A stretch of 64,000 nucleotides of DNA from Clostridium sp. (GCA_031272895.1 JAISSW010000012.1:1-64000), one strand, 5' to 3'. Positions 53,370 through 63,244 are shown, counted from the stretch's first letter. The notes: generated from the sequence alone by a model not told the origin. Program-made: numbers and translations.

Positions 53370-53975
53370 ATGCAGAGGAAAAATAAGTATTTGCTGTTCG
53401 CTATTGTCACAGCATTTGTGCTTGCAAGCGCCGTATCTATTTTAGGATTTATTTCTCGCGCCGAAGAGCTGCGCGGACAGGTGCTGCGCCTGCACGTTCT
53501 TGCAAATTCCAACAGCGCCGAGGACCAAGCCTTGAAGCTGCTTGTGCGTGACGCCCTGCTTGAGGCGGGGGGTGAATTATTCTCCGGCGCAACAAGCCTT
53601 GGCAATGCCGCCGAGCGTCTTGCGGAAAATCAGGCGGTACTCCAAAAAGCCGGGGAGGACTGCATACGCGAAAACGGCAAGTCGTATGCGTTCAGTGTCA
53701 GCATTGTCAGCGAATACTTCGGCACCCGCAGCTATGGTGAGCTTACCCTGCCCGCCGGTGAATATTTGGCGATTAAGGCTGTAATAGGCGAGGGCGAGGG
53801 GCAAAATTGGTGGTGTGTTATGTTCCCGCCGCTTTGCCTACCCGCCGCCCAAGCGGAGCCTGAGGAGTATTTTGAGAGCGGCACACTCAGCCTAATTGAG
53901 TCAAACCCCAAAATTGAGCTGCGTTTTAAGATAGTGGAGTTGTTTGAGGAGATGAAGCTGAAGTGGTTCGGGTAA
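53370..53975 (+). CDS. spoIIR: Stage II sporulation protein R
   Basis: A 201-residue protein with an N-terminal signal/TM segment and the SpoIIR motifs RLHVLANSNSAEDQALKL, VRDALLEAG and GEGQNWWCVMFPPLC. SpoIIR is made in the forespore under sigma-F and signals SpoIIGA to activate sigma-E. GGAGG seven bases ahead fixes the ATG at 53370. The AT-rich 240 bases upstream contain GTATA (53308-53312) and AATAGTATAA (53331-53340), a possible forespore promoter. Confidence 0.92.
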   Translation: MQRKNKYLLFAIVTAFVLASAVSILGFISRAEELRGQVLRLHVLANSNSAEDQALKLLVRDALLEAGGELFSGATSLGNAAERLAENQAVLQKAGEDCIRENGKSYAFSVSIVSEYFGTRSYGELTLPAGEYLAIKAVIGEGEGQNWWCVMFPPLCLPAAQAEPEEYFESGTLSLIESNPKIELRFKIVELFEEMKLKWFG

Positions 53976-53999
53976 AAGATTACGGCGGCGTGCCGAGTT

Positions 54000-54029
54000 T
54001 TGACAAGTACTACTAAAATATGTTATACT
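54000..54029 (+). promoter_or_regulatory. trpS promoter
   Basis: TTGACA (54000-54005), 18 bases, TATACT (54024-54029). The leader to trpS is only about 30 bases, too short for a T-box. Confidence 0.8.
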
Positions 54030-54063
54030 TCCCCTTAAGCAATTTGATTATGGGGAGCAAGCA

Positions 54064-55062
54064 ATGGACACACAAAAAAAGCAGCGCGTGCTTAGCGCAA
54101 TACAGCCAACAAGCATTCCGACCTTGGGCAATTATATTGGTGCGCTGAGAAACTGGAAAGACATGAGCGACGATTTTGACTGCGCCTACGCCGTTGCGGA
54201 CCTGCACGCAATCACCGTGAGGCAGGACCCAAAGCTGCTCAAGCAGCAAACCATGCAGATGTTTGCAATACTGCTGGCGATTGGGCTTGACCCTGAAAAA
54301 AACGTGGTGTTTGTTCAAAGCCATGTTAACACACACGCGCAGCTGGCTTGGCTGCTTAACTGCTACACCCAATTTGGGGAGGCAAGCCGCATGACCCAGT
54401 TCAAGGAAAAGAGCCAAAAGCACGCGGACAACATCAACGTGGGGCTGTTCACCTATCCGGTGCTTATGGCGGCGGATATTCTGCTCTACCAGGCGCACTA
54501 TGTGCCCATTGGCGCCGACCAAAAACAGCACTTAGAGATTGCGCGCGACATTGCCGAGCGCTTTAACGGGCTGTACGGTCCTGTTTTCACACTGCCGGAG
54601 CCGTTCATAGGTAAGGTTGGGGCACGCGTTATGAGCCTGCAGGACCCGACGAAGAAAATGAGCAAAAGTGACGCCAACCCCAAGGCGAGTATCTCTATTT
54701 TGGACACGCCGGACACCATTGTAAAAAAGCTAAAGTCAGCTGTGACGGACAGCGAGGCCGTTGTGCGCTACGCCGAGGGCAAGGACGGGATAAACAACCT
54801 TATGTCCATCTATTCGGCTTGCTCCGACAAGGGCTTTGAGGAAATTGAGGATGAGTTTTCCGGCAAGGGCTACGGCGACTTCAAGCTTGCTGTTGCGGAG
54901 GCTGTTGTGGAGGCTCTGCGCCCGCTGCAGGCTGAATACGCCCGCCTTATGGAGGACAAGGCTTACCTTAAGCAGTGCGCCGAAATCGGGGCAGAAAAGG
55001 CACTGAGAATCAGCGGGCGTACGCTGGAAAAGTGCATGAAGAAAATCGGCTTTTGGCTGTAA
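54064..55062 (+). CDS. trpS: Tryptophanyl-tRNA synthetase
   Basis: A 332-residue class I synthetase. The HIGH-like motif is QPTSIPTLGNYIGA and the KMSKS loop is DPTKKMSKSDAN; GADQKQH is the family tryptophan/ATP block. It charges tRNA-Trp, the molecule read by the T-box at 24.7-25.0 kb. It ends at a strong terminator. Confidence 0.97.
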   Translation: MDTQKKQRVLSAIQPTSIPTLGNYIGALRNWKDMSDDFDCAYAVADLHAITVRQDPKLLKQQTMQMFAILLAIGLDPEKNVVFVQSHVNTHAQLAWLLNCYTQFGEASRMTQFKEKSQKHADNINVGLFTYPVLMAADILLYQAHYVPIGADQKQHLEIARDIAERFNGLYGPVFTLPEPFIGKVGARVMSLQDPTKKMSKSDANPKASISILDTPDTIVKKLKSAVTDSEAVVRYAEGKDGINNLMSIYSACSDKGFEEIEDEFSGKGYGDFKLAVAEAVVEALRPLQAEYARLMEDKAYLKQCAEIGAEKALRISGRTLEKCMKKIGFWL

Positions 55063-55068
55063 GTAAAC

Positions 55069-55108
55069 AGGCAAGCAGGGAGCTTAGCCGCCTTGCTTGC
55101 CTTTTTTT
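55069..55108 (+). terminator. trpS terminator
   Basis: AGGCAAGCAGG and CCTTGCTTGCCT form the stem, followed by TTTTTT. Confidence 0.88.
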
Positions 55109-55118
55109 GCTATTGGTA

Positions 55119-57569
55119 TTAAAATGCCTGCCGCAGCAGCTTTTTAATGTTTAACAGCAGGTGGGGCACGCCCTTAATCAGACGCCAAAAGCCCTGCAAG
55201 CTGTGCTTCCCGTTGAGGATTTGCACCACGCCATTCGCCATTTCCGCGGAGAACAGCCCGCCGCTGAGGTAGATTATATCCTTTAGCGGACGGCGCGTCG
55301 CCTCGGCATAAACCATTTCTCCCATGAGTGATTTTGAGGTGAAGTGCCTGATTATCCTTGTGATTCGCCCGCCCCATTTGGTGTGAGCCGCAAGCTCAAA
55401 GGTGTCCTCCACGGTTATAGGCTCGTCCAAAGGCTTGTGTGTGGGCGGCAGCGCGCGCCCGATTAGCGCCGCAAAATCCTCCGCGCTTGCCTTTGCGGGG
55501 TCGCCGCTGAGGTAAATTCCCGGTACAGAAACCGCCGCCGGCTCCTCGGAGCTGTTGACCATAAGCGCGGCACTCAGGTGAACATCCGCACTGCTCGCGC
55601 CGATTTGTATGCTGTATTCTCCTGACGGCACACGCCACTGCTTGTTTACCGTATCCCAAACGGCAAACGAACGCTTGTCTAACTCAAAGCTCAGCGTCTT
55701 GCTTTCACCCGCCCGCAGGAAAGGCTTTGCAAAGCCTTTAAGCTCCTTAAGGGGACGGAAGCCGCCGTTGTTGCCAACATAAAGCTGAACAACCTCCGCG
55801 CCGTCAACCGCGCCGGTGTTGGTGATTGTGCAGCTGACCTGAAGCTTCTCGTCGCCGCTGATTGCGCTCTTGCTCAGCTTTATATCCGAGTAGCCAAAGG
55901 TAGTATAGCTAAGCCCATAGCCGAACGGGAAGCGCAGCTCCTTGCCCGTTTTTTCGTAGTAGCGGTAGCCGATATAGAGGCTCTCGCGGTATTCCACAGA
56001 AAGCGGGTTGCCGGGGAAGTTTGCCGCGCTCGGCGTGTCCTCCAGCGCAAAGGGATAGCTTTCCGCAAGCTTTCCGCAGGGGTTAACCTTGCCGCTCAGG
56101 ATATCCCAAACCGCGCCGGCGCCGGCTTGTCCGCCAAGGTAGGCGTTGAGCACGGCGGGAACCTTATCAAACCACGGCAGTGTGACGGGCGAGCCTCCGC
56201 TAAGCACCACCACCGTGTTCGGGTTTGCCTGAACAACAGCCTCCACAAGGGCATTGTGCTGCGGCGGCAGTTCCATGCTTGTGCGGTCAAAGCCCTCACT
56301 CTCATAGTCCTCCGTAAGGCCAATGAACACAAGGGCAAGCTTCGCCGTCTTTGCCGCCTGCACAGCCTGCGGAATCAAGGCGTACGGGTCGTCCTTTTTG
56401 CCGTTTTGTTTTTTGTAGCCGGGGGCATAGGTATATTTTATCCCCGCCTCGTCAAGGCAGCCGCAAAAGCTGTCAAGCCTTGGGGGATTGATTTGGCTGC
56501 TGCCGCTGCCCTGATAGCGCGGGGCAACCGCCATTTCTCCTATTACCGCAAGCTCCGTGTCCGGCTTAATGGGAAGAAGTCCCCCCTTGTTGCTGAGCAG
56601 AACCATGCTTTGCGCCGCTATTTTGCGGGCAAGGGCGTGGTGCGCCGCCGGGTCGTAGCTCCATTTTTTCTCTAAATTCGGTATGCTCTTGGCAATCAGC
56701 TCAAGTATTTTCTCAACCCGCTCGTCAATTTGTTTTTCTTCCAAGCGCCCCTCCTTCACCGCCTCAAGGATTTCCCTTGTGCGAAGCCCAAAGGAGGAGG
56801 GCATCTCCAAGTCATTCCCGGCAATCACGCCGCTCACACGGTCGTTAACCGCTCCCCAGTCGCTGACTACAAGCCCCTCAAAGCCCCAATCGCCGCGTAG
56901 AATATCCACCTGCAGCGTTGCGTTTTCAGAACCGTGCTTGCCGTTGATTTTGTTGTAGGAATTCATCACAGTCCACGGCTGTTCAGCCCTGATAACACGC
57001 TCAAAGGCAGGCAGATACAGCTCCCGCAGCGCCCTCTCGTCCACAATAGTGTCAACATAAAGCCGGCGTGTTTCCTGATTGTTTGCCGCAAAGTGCTTTA
57101 GCGACGTGCCCACGCCTATGCCCTGAGCGCCGCGCACCCAAGCCGCCCCCAGTTCTCCCGCAAGAAAAGGGTCCTCACTGAAGTATTCAAAGTTGCGCCC
57201 GCAAAGGGGGCTGCGCTTCATGTTAACCCCCGGCCCGAGAACCACTGAAACCTCATTAGCTCGCGCCTCCTGAGCAATTGCCTCGCCCATTTCCTCCAGC
57301 AGCGCCGGCTCCCAGCTGCAGGCACTGAGGGAGGCAGTGGGGAAGCTTGTGGCCGGCACGGAAGCGCCCAAGCCAAGCTGGTCGCCGCCCGCGTCCTGCT
57401 TGCGTAGTCCGTGGGGTCCGTCGCAAACCATTATTTGCGGGATTCCCAAGCGTTCAAGTGACTCCAAATGCCAGAAGTCACGTCCGTCCAAAAACGCGGC
57501 TTTCTCCTCTAAGCTCATCTGAGAGAGAATTTCCGGCACACTCCTGCCGCCGATTTGATAGCTTTCCAT
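55119..57569 (-). CDS. Glycoside hydrolase family 3 beta-glucosidase
   Basis: An 816-residue enzyme: a GH3 N-terminal barrel with CDGPHGLRKQ, the GTSLKHFAANNQE block and VVSDWGAVNDR (nucleophile Asp), the GH3 C-terminal domain, and a fibronectin-III-like domain (GAEVVQLYVGN). A C-terminal extension of about 110 residues has no clear match. No signal peptide is seen, so it is cytoplasmic and probably cleaves imported beta-glucosides. AAGGAG lies eight bases before the ATG. It follows argH by 29 bases. Confidence 0.9.
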   Translation of the reverse strand: MESYQIGGRSVPEILSQMSLEEKAAFLDGRDFWHLESLERLGIPQIMVCDGPHGLRKQDAGGDQLGLGASVPATSFPTASLSACSWEPALLEEMGEAIAQEARANEVSVVLGPGVNMKRSPLCGRNFEYFSEDPFLAGELGAAWVRGAQGIGVGTSLKHFAANNQETRRLYVDTIVDERALRELYLPAFERVIRAEQPWTVMNSYNKINGKHGSENATLQVDILRGDWGFEGLVVSDWGAVNDRVSGVIAGNDLEMPSSFGLRTREILEAVKEGRLEEKQIDERVEKILELIAKSIPNLEKKWSYDPAAHHALARKIAAQSMVLLSNKGGLLPIKPDTELAVIGEMAVAPRYQGSGSSQINPPRLDSFCGCLDEAGIKYTYAPGYKKQNGKKDDPYALIPQAVQAAKTAKLALVFIGLTEDYESEGFDRTSMELPPQHNALVEAVVQANPNTVVVLSGGSPVTLPWFDKVPAVLNAYLGGQAGAGAVWDILSGKVNPCGKLAESYPFALEDTPSAANFPGNPLSVEYRESLYIGYRYYEKTGKELRFPFGYGLSYTTFGYSDIKLSKSAISGDEKLQVSCTITNTGAVDGAEVVQLYVGNNGGFRPLKELKGFAKPFLRAGESKTLSFELDKRSFAVWDTVNKQWRVPSGEYSIQIGASSADVHLSAALMVNSSEEPAAVSVPGIYLSGDPAKASAEDFAALIGRALPPTHKPLDEPITVEDTFELAAHTKWGGRITRIIRHFTSKSLMGEMVYAEATRRPLKDIIYLSGGLFSAEMANGVVQILNGKHSLQGFWRLIKGVPHLLLNIKKLLRQAF

Positions 57570-57598
57570 GCTCAGCGCTCCTTTTTTATTTTTCTATG

Positions 57599-58906
57599 CT
57601 ACATTCCCCTGCGGGCGACGCAGCTTTCCAGCTTTATGGCATCGAACACGCCCTCGTCAAACAGCGGGCACACAGCCCTGTATTCATCCAAGGGCAGGCT
57701 CTCCAGTGTCCGCCCGGTGTTTATACAAAGCGCAACCAACTCCCCCGTTGCCTTGTACGCATCGCGGAAGGGCAAGCCCTTGCCGACAAGGTAGTCGGCG
57801 CAGTCCGTGGCATTGATAAACCCGCCCGCCGCCGCCGCTCGCATATTCTCCGGCAAGAAGCGCATGGTTTTTACCATGGGGATATATGTGCTAAGGCAGA
57901 TTTTAACCGTATCAAAGGCATCGAATATAGCGTCCTTGTCCTCCTGCATATCCTTGTTGTAGGCAAGCGGCAAGCCCTTGAGCATGGTCAAAAGCCCCAT
58001 AAGGTCGCCGAAAACCCTCCCTGCCTTGCCGCGCACCAGCTCGGGGATATCCGGGTTCTTTTTTTGCGGCATTATTGACGAGCCGGTGCTGAAGGCATCG
58101 TCCAGCTCCGCGAACTTGAACTCCCAGCTGCACCAAAGGATTAGCTCCTCGCTAAGCCTTGAAAGATGCACCATAACCAACGACAGCGCGGCGGCAAGCT
58201 CCACGCAATAGTCACGGTCGGCAACGCCGTCAAGCGTGTTGGGCATAACGCCGTCGAAGCCAAGCGCCGCAGCCGTGCTTTGGCGGTCAATCGGGTAAGT
58301 TGTGCCGGCGAGCGCCCCGCTGCCCAGCGGGCTTTGGTTCATGCGCCCCGCCGCGTCACGCAGCCGTGCAATATCCCTGCCGAGCATTTGGCAATAGGCG
58401 TCCAAATGCCGCTGCAGGGTGATTGGCTGTGCCCTTTGCAGGTGTGTGTAGCCCGGCATTATCGCCCCGCCGTATTCCTCCGCCTTTTGCTCCAGCGCAG
58501 AGGATAGCTCGCCCAGCAGGGCAATTATATCCGCGACGGCGCCGCGCAGGTGTAAGCGCAGGTCAAGCGCCACTTGGTCGTTGCGGCTGCGCCCGGTGTG
58601 CAGGCGTTTTCCCGCGGCTCCAAGGCGGCGTGTCAGCTCACCCTCAATAAAGGTATGTATATCCTCGGCGTTTGGGTCAATTAACAGGGTGCCGTCCTCA
58701 AGCTCGCCGCGGATTTTTCCAAGCTCCGCAACAATTGCCTCACCGTCCTGTGTGCTGATAATCCCCTGCCGCGCAAGCATGGCTGCGTGTGCAACGGAAC
58801 CGTCAATATCCTCACGGAACATACGGCTGTCTGTTGCTATTGATGAATTAAAGTCGTTAGTCGCCTTGTCAAGCTCCTTGCTGAAGCGTCCTTGCCAAAG
58901 TGGCAT
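57599..58906 (-). CDS. argH: Argininosuccinate lyase
   Basis: A 435-residue fumarase-superfamily enzyme for the last step of arginine synthesis. It starts MPLWQGRFSKELDKATNDFN and has HTGRSRNDQ and the signature GSSIMPQKKNPD. GGAGG precedes the ATG at 58906; the in-frame ATG at 58921 lies before that ribosome site. argG is not nearby. Confidence 0.96.
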   Translation of the reverse strand: MPLWQGRFSKELDKATNDFNSSIATDSRMFREDIDGSVAHAAMLARQGIISTQDGEAIVAELGKIRGELEDGTLLIDPNAEDIHTFIEGELTRRLGAAGKRLHTGRSRNDQVALDLRLHLRGAVADIIALLGELSSALEQKAEEYGGAIMPGYTHLQRAQPITLQRHLDAYCQMLGRDIARLRDAAGRMNQSPLGSGALAGTTYPIDRQSTAAALGFDGVMPNTLDGVADRDYCVELAAALSLVMVHLSRLSEELILWCSWEFKFAELDDAFSTGSSIMPQKKNPDIPELVRGKAGRVFGDLMGLLTMLKGLPLAYNKDMQEDKDAIFDAFDTVKICLSTYIPMVKTMRFLPENMRAAAAGGFINATDCADYLVGKGLPFRDAYKATGELVALCINTGRTLESLPLDEYRAVCPLFDEGVFDAIKLESCVARRGM

Positions 58907-58937
58907 AAGCAAATCCTCCACACTGTCATTACGTCAT

Positions 58938-58966
58938 AGTATAACGAATTTTGGCGATAATTGCAA
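58938..58966 (-). promoter_or_regulatory. argH promoter
   Basis: On the minus strand TTGCAA (58961-58966), 17 bases, TATACT (58938-58943). Confidence 0.7.
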
Positions 58967-59097
58967 GCATTTCAACACCCGCAAGCGCCCCGCCCGGCAG
59001 CGTCCTGTGCAGGGTGAAGCTTATAGCAGCCCGTTAGCGATTATTTGTACCTGCCGCCTTATGCCCATTGCATGGCGAAGGTCAATCAAGCACTGCT

Positions 59098-59126
59098 TGC
59101 TTTTTGTGATTGTTTATGCTACAATT
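59098..59126 (+). promoter_or_regulatory. Promoter of the GPH transporter gene
   Basis: TTGCTT (59098-59103), 17 bases, TACAAT (59121-59126). Confidence 0.6.
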
Positions 59127-59243
59127 TCGCTAATATCAGGAGAGTGGGTTTGATGCTCTCCCCTACTTAGCGTTTTTCCGTAAGCCATGCCGGGAACAGT
59201 CGTCCGCGGCAAATGTGCTTGCTACAAGGAAAGGAGCGCCGCC

Positions 59244-60854
59244 ATGGCAGGACTTAAGGCTACTATGGGCAAAATCGGTAACGGCATTAAAAAGGCCGTG
59301 GGCATTGAGGGCAGCACATGGGAAACCCTTAAGCCCATGATTGCCTATAACTCCTATAACGTGGGGGTAGCGGCGGGTTCTCAGGTAATTTCGCCCTACT
59401 ACCATTCGTACATGACCTTTACCGAAAAAATATCGGCGGGGCAATACGGCTCAATCATGTTTATAAAAAGCATTTGGGACGCCGTAATTGACCCGTTTAT
59501 CGGCGTATCTATGGACCGCACACGCTCGGCGCTCGGCCGCCACCGCTCATGGCTGTTCGCCAGCGCAATTCCTTACGCAATAACCTTTTTCCTGCTATGG
59601 ACCTCGTTCGGCATTTCCAAAAGCGGAAACGTAACTCAGCTGTTTGCGTACCATTTGATTGCCAACCTGCTTTACGCAACAACAGCGTCAGTCGTCGGAA
59701 TTGCTCACGGCTCAATGCTGCCGACGCTTGCCAAGGGCTACTTTGAGCGCACACAGTATATCTCCGTCGGCTATATCGCGAACTCCTTGGGCATGGTTCC
59801 CGCGTGGTTTTTCTCCACAACGCTGTTCGGTTTGTTTTCCACCATGAACTTTGAGGGCAAGCACGACACCTTTGCCCGCATGGGAGGAATTATGGCGGCG
59901 GTGGTGGTTGTACCAATACTCGTTTGCGCTTTTACCACGAAGGAGCCAAGCTCCAAGGACGATGTGCCGCCAAAGCTCGGCGTGTCATACCTGCTCAAGG
60001 AGTACGTCAGCGTGTTCCACAACCGTGCCTTCAGGCAATACTTTGGCATGACCTTCCTCTATCTTTTCGGCTCGTCCTTTTTCGGCAATTCCTCCTCGCT
60101 GTACCTGCGCCTTGTTGCTGACCAGTGGAGCCAGCGCAACCTGCTGTACACAATTTCCGGGGCGGCGGAGATGCTCGCATTCCCGCTCAACTACGCGCTG
60201 ACAAAAAAATTCGGCAAGCAAAAGTGCGCATGGATAACCATGCCCCTGCTGCTCATAAGCCTTGCGCTCGGCTTAATCATTACCAAACAGGACCCGGAGC
60301 AGGGCGGCATACCGATTATGGTTATCTTTCTGTTTATACGCGAAATCTTCCATGTAGTGGGCTATTCCGGCATTGGCTTTACGGTCAGCAATATCTACCC
60401 CGATATAACCGATGTTGACGAAATGATAACCGGGCGCCGCCGTGAAGGCACAATAACCGCCGCAAGCAGCTTTGTTAAAACCATGACGAGCGGGTTTATG
60501 TCCTGGGTGGTCAATATTATCCTTGAATGGTTCGGCGCGACGGACAGCACCGCCACTCAGGTGATGTTCAAGGCACGCTCAACGGATATTAACCCCAAAA
60601 TGGACACGGTCTTCGGTCTGCGCTTCACCAACGCAGTCTTGCCGCTGTTTTTCATAATTCTCTCGCTTGTGCAACTGCGCAAATACAAAATGACGCGTGA
60701 GGACCATGTTTTAATCCGCCGCGCCATTGACGAAAAACGCGCGGGCAGCGAAATCACCCTAAGCGCAGAGGAAAAAGCAAGGCTTGAGCAGGTCGCCGGG
60801 AAGAGGTGGGCGGAGATGTGGATTGCCGAAGAGCCAGCCGTCGCCAGGGCCTAA
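59244..60854 (+). CDS. GPH-family sugar:cation symporter (MFS)
   Basis: A 536-residue membrane protein with about twelve TM helices. It contains the GPH signature around DPFIGVSMDRTRSALGRHR, which matches the MelB-type loop DPxxGxxxDRTxSxxGRxR. It probably imports glycosides, which the GH3 enzyme could cleave. AAGGAG seven bases ahead supports the ATG at 59244 rather than the upstream 59187. Confidence 0.88.
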   Translation: MAGLKATMGKIGNGIKKAVGIEGSTWETLKPMIAYNSYNVGVAAGSQVISPYYHSYMTFTEKISAGQYGSIMFIKSIWDAVIDPFIGVSMDRTRSALGRHRSWLFASAIPYAITFFLLWTSFGISKSGNVTQLFAYHLIANLLYATTASVVGIAHGSMLPTLAKGYFERTQYISVGYIANSLGMVPAWFFSTTLFGLFSTMNFEGKHDTFARMGGIMAAVVVVPILVCAFTTKEPSSKDDVPPKLGVSYLLKEYVSVFHNRAFRQYFGMTFLYLFGSSFFGNSSSLYLRLVADQWSQRNLLYTISGAAEMLAFPLNYALTKKFGKQKCAWITMPLLLISLALGLIITKQDPEQGGIPIMVIFLFIREIFHVVGYSGIGFTVSNIYPDITDVDEMITGRRREGTITAASSFVKTMTSGFMSWVVNIILEWFGATDSTATQVMFKARSTDINPKMDTVFGLRFTNAVLPLFFIILSLVQLRKYKMTREDHVLIRRAIDEKRAGSEITLSAEEKARLEQVAGKRWAEMWIAEEPAVARA

Positions 60855-60979
60855 CAGCTTAAAATTTCAGCTTTTGAATGCAACCTCAGCCCGACAGCCT
60901 TGACGACAACGGCGGCAACAGCTTCTGCAGTTGGTGAAGTCCGCCGGATTTTCTTCGGCCGGGCTTGGATGTAAGCATA

Positions 60980-61012
60980 AAGCGGCGGGTTAATGCCCCG
61001 CCGCTTTTTTCT
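60980..61012. terminator. Bidirectional terminator
   Basis: AAGCGGCGGG and CCCGCCGCTT flank a TTAATGC loop and are followed by TTTT; it lies between two convergent genes. The 110 bases before it show no feature. Confidence 0.88.
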
Positions 61013-61024
61013 TGTCGCACTAAC

Positions 61025-62335
61025 TCAGGCAATCTCCGCACGGCGCTGCCATTTGCGCACCTGCTCCTCGTCATATTCGCGCGGGATTTTTCTGCCGTTG
61101 CGCTCGGCAGCGCTTGCGCGCAAAAGCACACCCACAAGCTCTATGGCAAGGCGCGGGCTTTTTATTGACGCCGGCAGCTTTTTCAGCAATGCAGGGATTG
61201 TTGTTTCCACCATTTTGCCCATGAGCATATTGCTTACGTCCCGCGGACTCATGAAGCCCTTGCCGTCCTTGCCAAGCAGCTTTTGCAGCCTGTCGTCGGA
61301 GGAACCGAGGAACCAGCGCTTTATTACGTCCATGGCATAGCAGTCCTTGGCGGGCGAGTTTTCGCCCATATAATAGCGGTATTGGTAGCCCCAAAGCTCC
61401 TTGCAGTCAGCGGATTTTGCCGTGTTTATCTGCTCCGCAAGCAGCCGCGCCGCCTTGAGTGTTTTTGCAATGCCTGAGCCGCACATAGGAATGGTCATGC
61501 CCGCGCTGTCGCCCAGCGCAGCGTAGCCGTCATACACCATTTGGCGGCTTGGGTGGCAAACGGAAATAACATATGTACTGCCGGAGATTTTTTCACCGCG
61601 CTCGCACCAATCGGCATGCCGGCTGAACAAATCCTCCAGCGCAAGCTCAATGTCCTCCTCGCTCAGCTGTCCCACACGACCGATTAGTATATCTAAGCGC
61701 CCGGCGTCGTCAATCAGGAACCATGAAATGCCTATGCAGTCCATGTGCTTAAGGTAGATGAAATCGCCGCAGACCGGCTTTTTCTTTATCTTGCAGTTAA
61801 AAATACCCCTGTAGGTGGTAAACTTGGCGTCGTGGCGGCGGATAAGCCCAATCGGCTCTCGCCAAGGCAGGGCAAGCTCTGTGCAGCCGGCGCAGTCAAC
61901 GGTCAAATCCGCCCGAAGCTCCTCCCCCCCCTCTGTTAGTACGCCGACTACGCGCCCGTCCTCCAACAACAAGCTCTTTACCGCCGTACCATAGCGCAGC
62001 TCGGCGTGTTCCTTCGCCTTAGCCTTAAGCTTAGCCAAAAGCTCGGTGCGCAAAACATATTTGCCCGTCAAATTAAAATACAGGGCGGCGCCGGGCTTGT
62101 CGCCCATTTGCGGCGCGTTAAGGGAATGCCCCTTGTCCTCCGGGAAGGGACCCTCCGCCAAGTGACCAAACCCGCTTTCATGAAGCTGGGGTATAGCAAT
62201 ATCGTCATACCAACCGAATTTTTGAGCAAAGGCTTCCTCACTGTCCTTCTCCAAAAGACAGACCTCATGCGCATCTCCAAGCAGACCCGCCAACGCCAAA
62301 CCGCCGACACCTGCGCCGACAATAAGAATCTTCAT
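61025..62335 (-). CDS. FAD-dependent oxidoreductase, geranylgeranyl-reductase-like
   Basis: A 436-residue flavoprotein. It starts with the dinucleotide motif ILIVGAGVGGLALAGLLG, followed by the acidic LLEKD that binds FAD ribose, and has the later ALGDSAGMTIPMCGSGI motif for the FAD pyrophosphate, as in the PHBH/geranylgeranyl reductase group. The substrate is unknown. It is a single gene with its own promoter. Confidence 0.82.
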   Translation of the reverse strand: MKILIVGAGVGGLALAGLLGDAHEVCLLEKDSEEAFAQKFGWYDDIAIPQLHESGFGHLAEGPFPEDKGHSLNAPQMGDKPGAALYFNLTGKYVLRTELLAKLKAKAKEHAELRYGTAVKSLLLEDGRVVGVLTEGGEELRADLTVDCAGCTELALPWREPIGLIRRHDAKFTTYRGIFNCKIKKKPVCGDFIYLKHMDCIGISWFLIDDAGRLDILIGRVGQLSEEDIELALEDLFSRHADWCERGEKISGSTYVISVCHPSRQMVYDGYAALGDSAGMTIPMCGSGIAKTLKAARLLAEQINTAKSADCKELWGYQYRYYMGENSPAKDCYAMDVIKRWFLGSSDDRLQKLLGKDGKGFMSPRDVSNMLMGKMVETTIPALLKKLPASIKSPRLAIELVGVLLRASAAERNGRKIPREYDEEQVRKWQRRAEIA

Positions 62336-62377
62336 GTGTTTTTTTCCTCGCTTTCCGATTCAATTTGTTTCGGTTTA

Positions 62378-62406
62378 ATTATAGCACATTTTAGTGACGT
62401 ACGCAA
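62378..62406 (-). promoter_or_regulatory. Promoter of the FAD oxidoreductase gene
   Basis: On the minus strand TTGCGT (62401-62406), 17 bases, TATAAT (62378-62383) with extended TGTGC. Confidence 0.7.
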
Positions 62407-62493
62407 GTTAGCGGCTGTGGCGCTCGCGCAACATTATGTGCCGGTTCGCGATTCTGATATGATATATATCGGAATTTGCAAGGAAAGCCGCAG

Positions 62494-62529
62494 ACAAAAA
62501 AAGTGCCGCTCACTACGCAAGCAGCACTT
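62494..62529 (-). terminator. Terminator after V-ATPase subunit D
   Basis: On the minus strand AAGTGCTGC and GCGGCACTT form a stem, followed by TTTTT. Confidence 0.82.
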
Positions 62530-62572
62530 ACTACCCATAAGTCAATAAAATTTTCAAAGGCTTTTCATTCTT

Positions 62573-63184
62573 TTATCCGTTTTTCTTCTGCGCCTTAATG
62601 ACCTTCAGCCGTCCAAAGTCCTCACGCTCCTTTTCCTCCAAAGCGTCCGTGATGAACTTTATTGTACGCTCAAACTGCGGAATAAGTATATTTTGCAGGG
62701 CATTGGCGCGTTTTTGCGTTTTTTTAATCGCCACGGCAAGCCGATAAACCGAGCTTTCCACCTCGGCAAGCTCCGCCGTCAGCTGCTTAACAAGCCCAAA
62801 CTGTACGCAAGCCTCGTCTAACTGAGAATTGGTTGACGCCAGCCCATAGTACAGCTCAAACGGCTGCTTTTCAAGGGATACGGTCGGCAGCTCCACGCCC
62901 ATAACACTGCGTGAGCTAAGGCGCAGACTGTCGTCAATCGGCACGGCAAAGGCATATTCGGTGCAGCTGCCAAGGCTGATATTTGCGCGTTGCAGCGCCT
63001 GATAAGCACCGGCGTAGGTTTCATCAATGCGGGATTGCACGTCGCCCGCCTTATCAATCAGCCCCATCATTTCGCGGATAAGGATGGTACGTTTTTTGTC
63101 CATAAGGTCATAGCCGAGCTTGGCGAGCGCCAAGGATTTCTTTGTGGCAATCAGGTTGCTTTTTGTTGGGAAAATCTGAGCCAT
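62573..63184 (-). CDS. ntpD: V-type ATP synthase subunit D
   Basis: A 203-residue coiled-coil protein that begins MAQIFPTKSNLIATKKSLAL and contains GYDLMDKKRTILIREM, the V/A-ATPase subunit D signature. Subunit D is the central rotor shaft. GGAGG fixes the ATG at 63184. It has its own promoter and terminator and no other ATPase gene within 10 kb on this side, which is unusual. Confidence 0.92.
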   Translation of the reverse strand: MAQIFPTKSNLIATKKSLALAKLGYDLMDKKRTILIREMMGLIDKAGDVQSRIDETYAGAYQALQRANISLGSCTEYAFAVPIDDSLRLSSRSVMGVELPTVSLEKQPFELYYGLASTNSQLDEACVQFGLVKQLTAELAEVESSVYRLAVAIKKTQKRANALQNILIPQFERTIKFITDALEEKEREDFGRLKVIKAQKKNG

Positions 63185-63215
63185 GCTAAGCCTCCGTTCT
63201 GCACTTGGCGCTAAT

Positions 63216-63244
63216 ATTTTACCACAAACCGCGGGATATAGCAA
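63216..63244 (-). promoter_or_regulatory. Promoter of ntpD
   Basis: On the minus strand TTGCTA (63239-63244), 17 bases, TAAAAT (63216-63221) with extended TGTGG. Confidence 0.6.

Noticed and set aside
54030-54063. T-box for trpS
   Set aside because: Only about 30 bases separate the promoter from the start codon, too little for a T-box, and no T-box motif is present.
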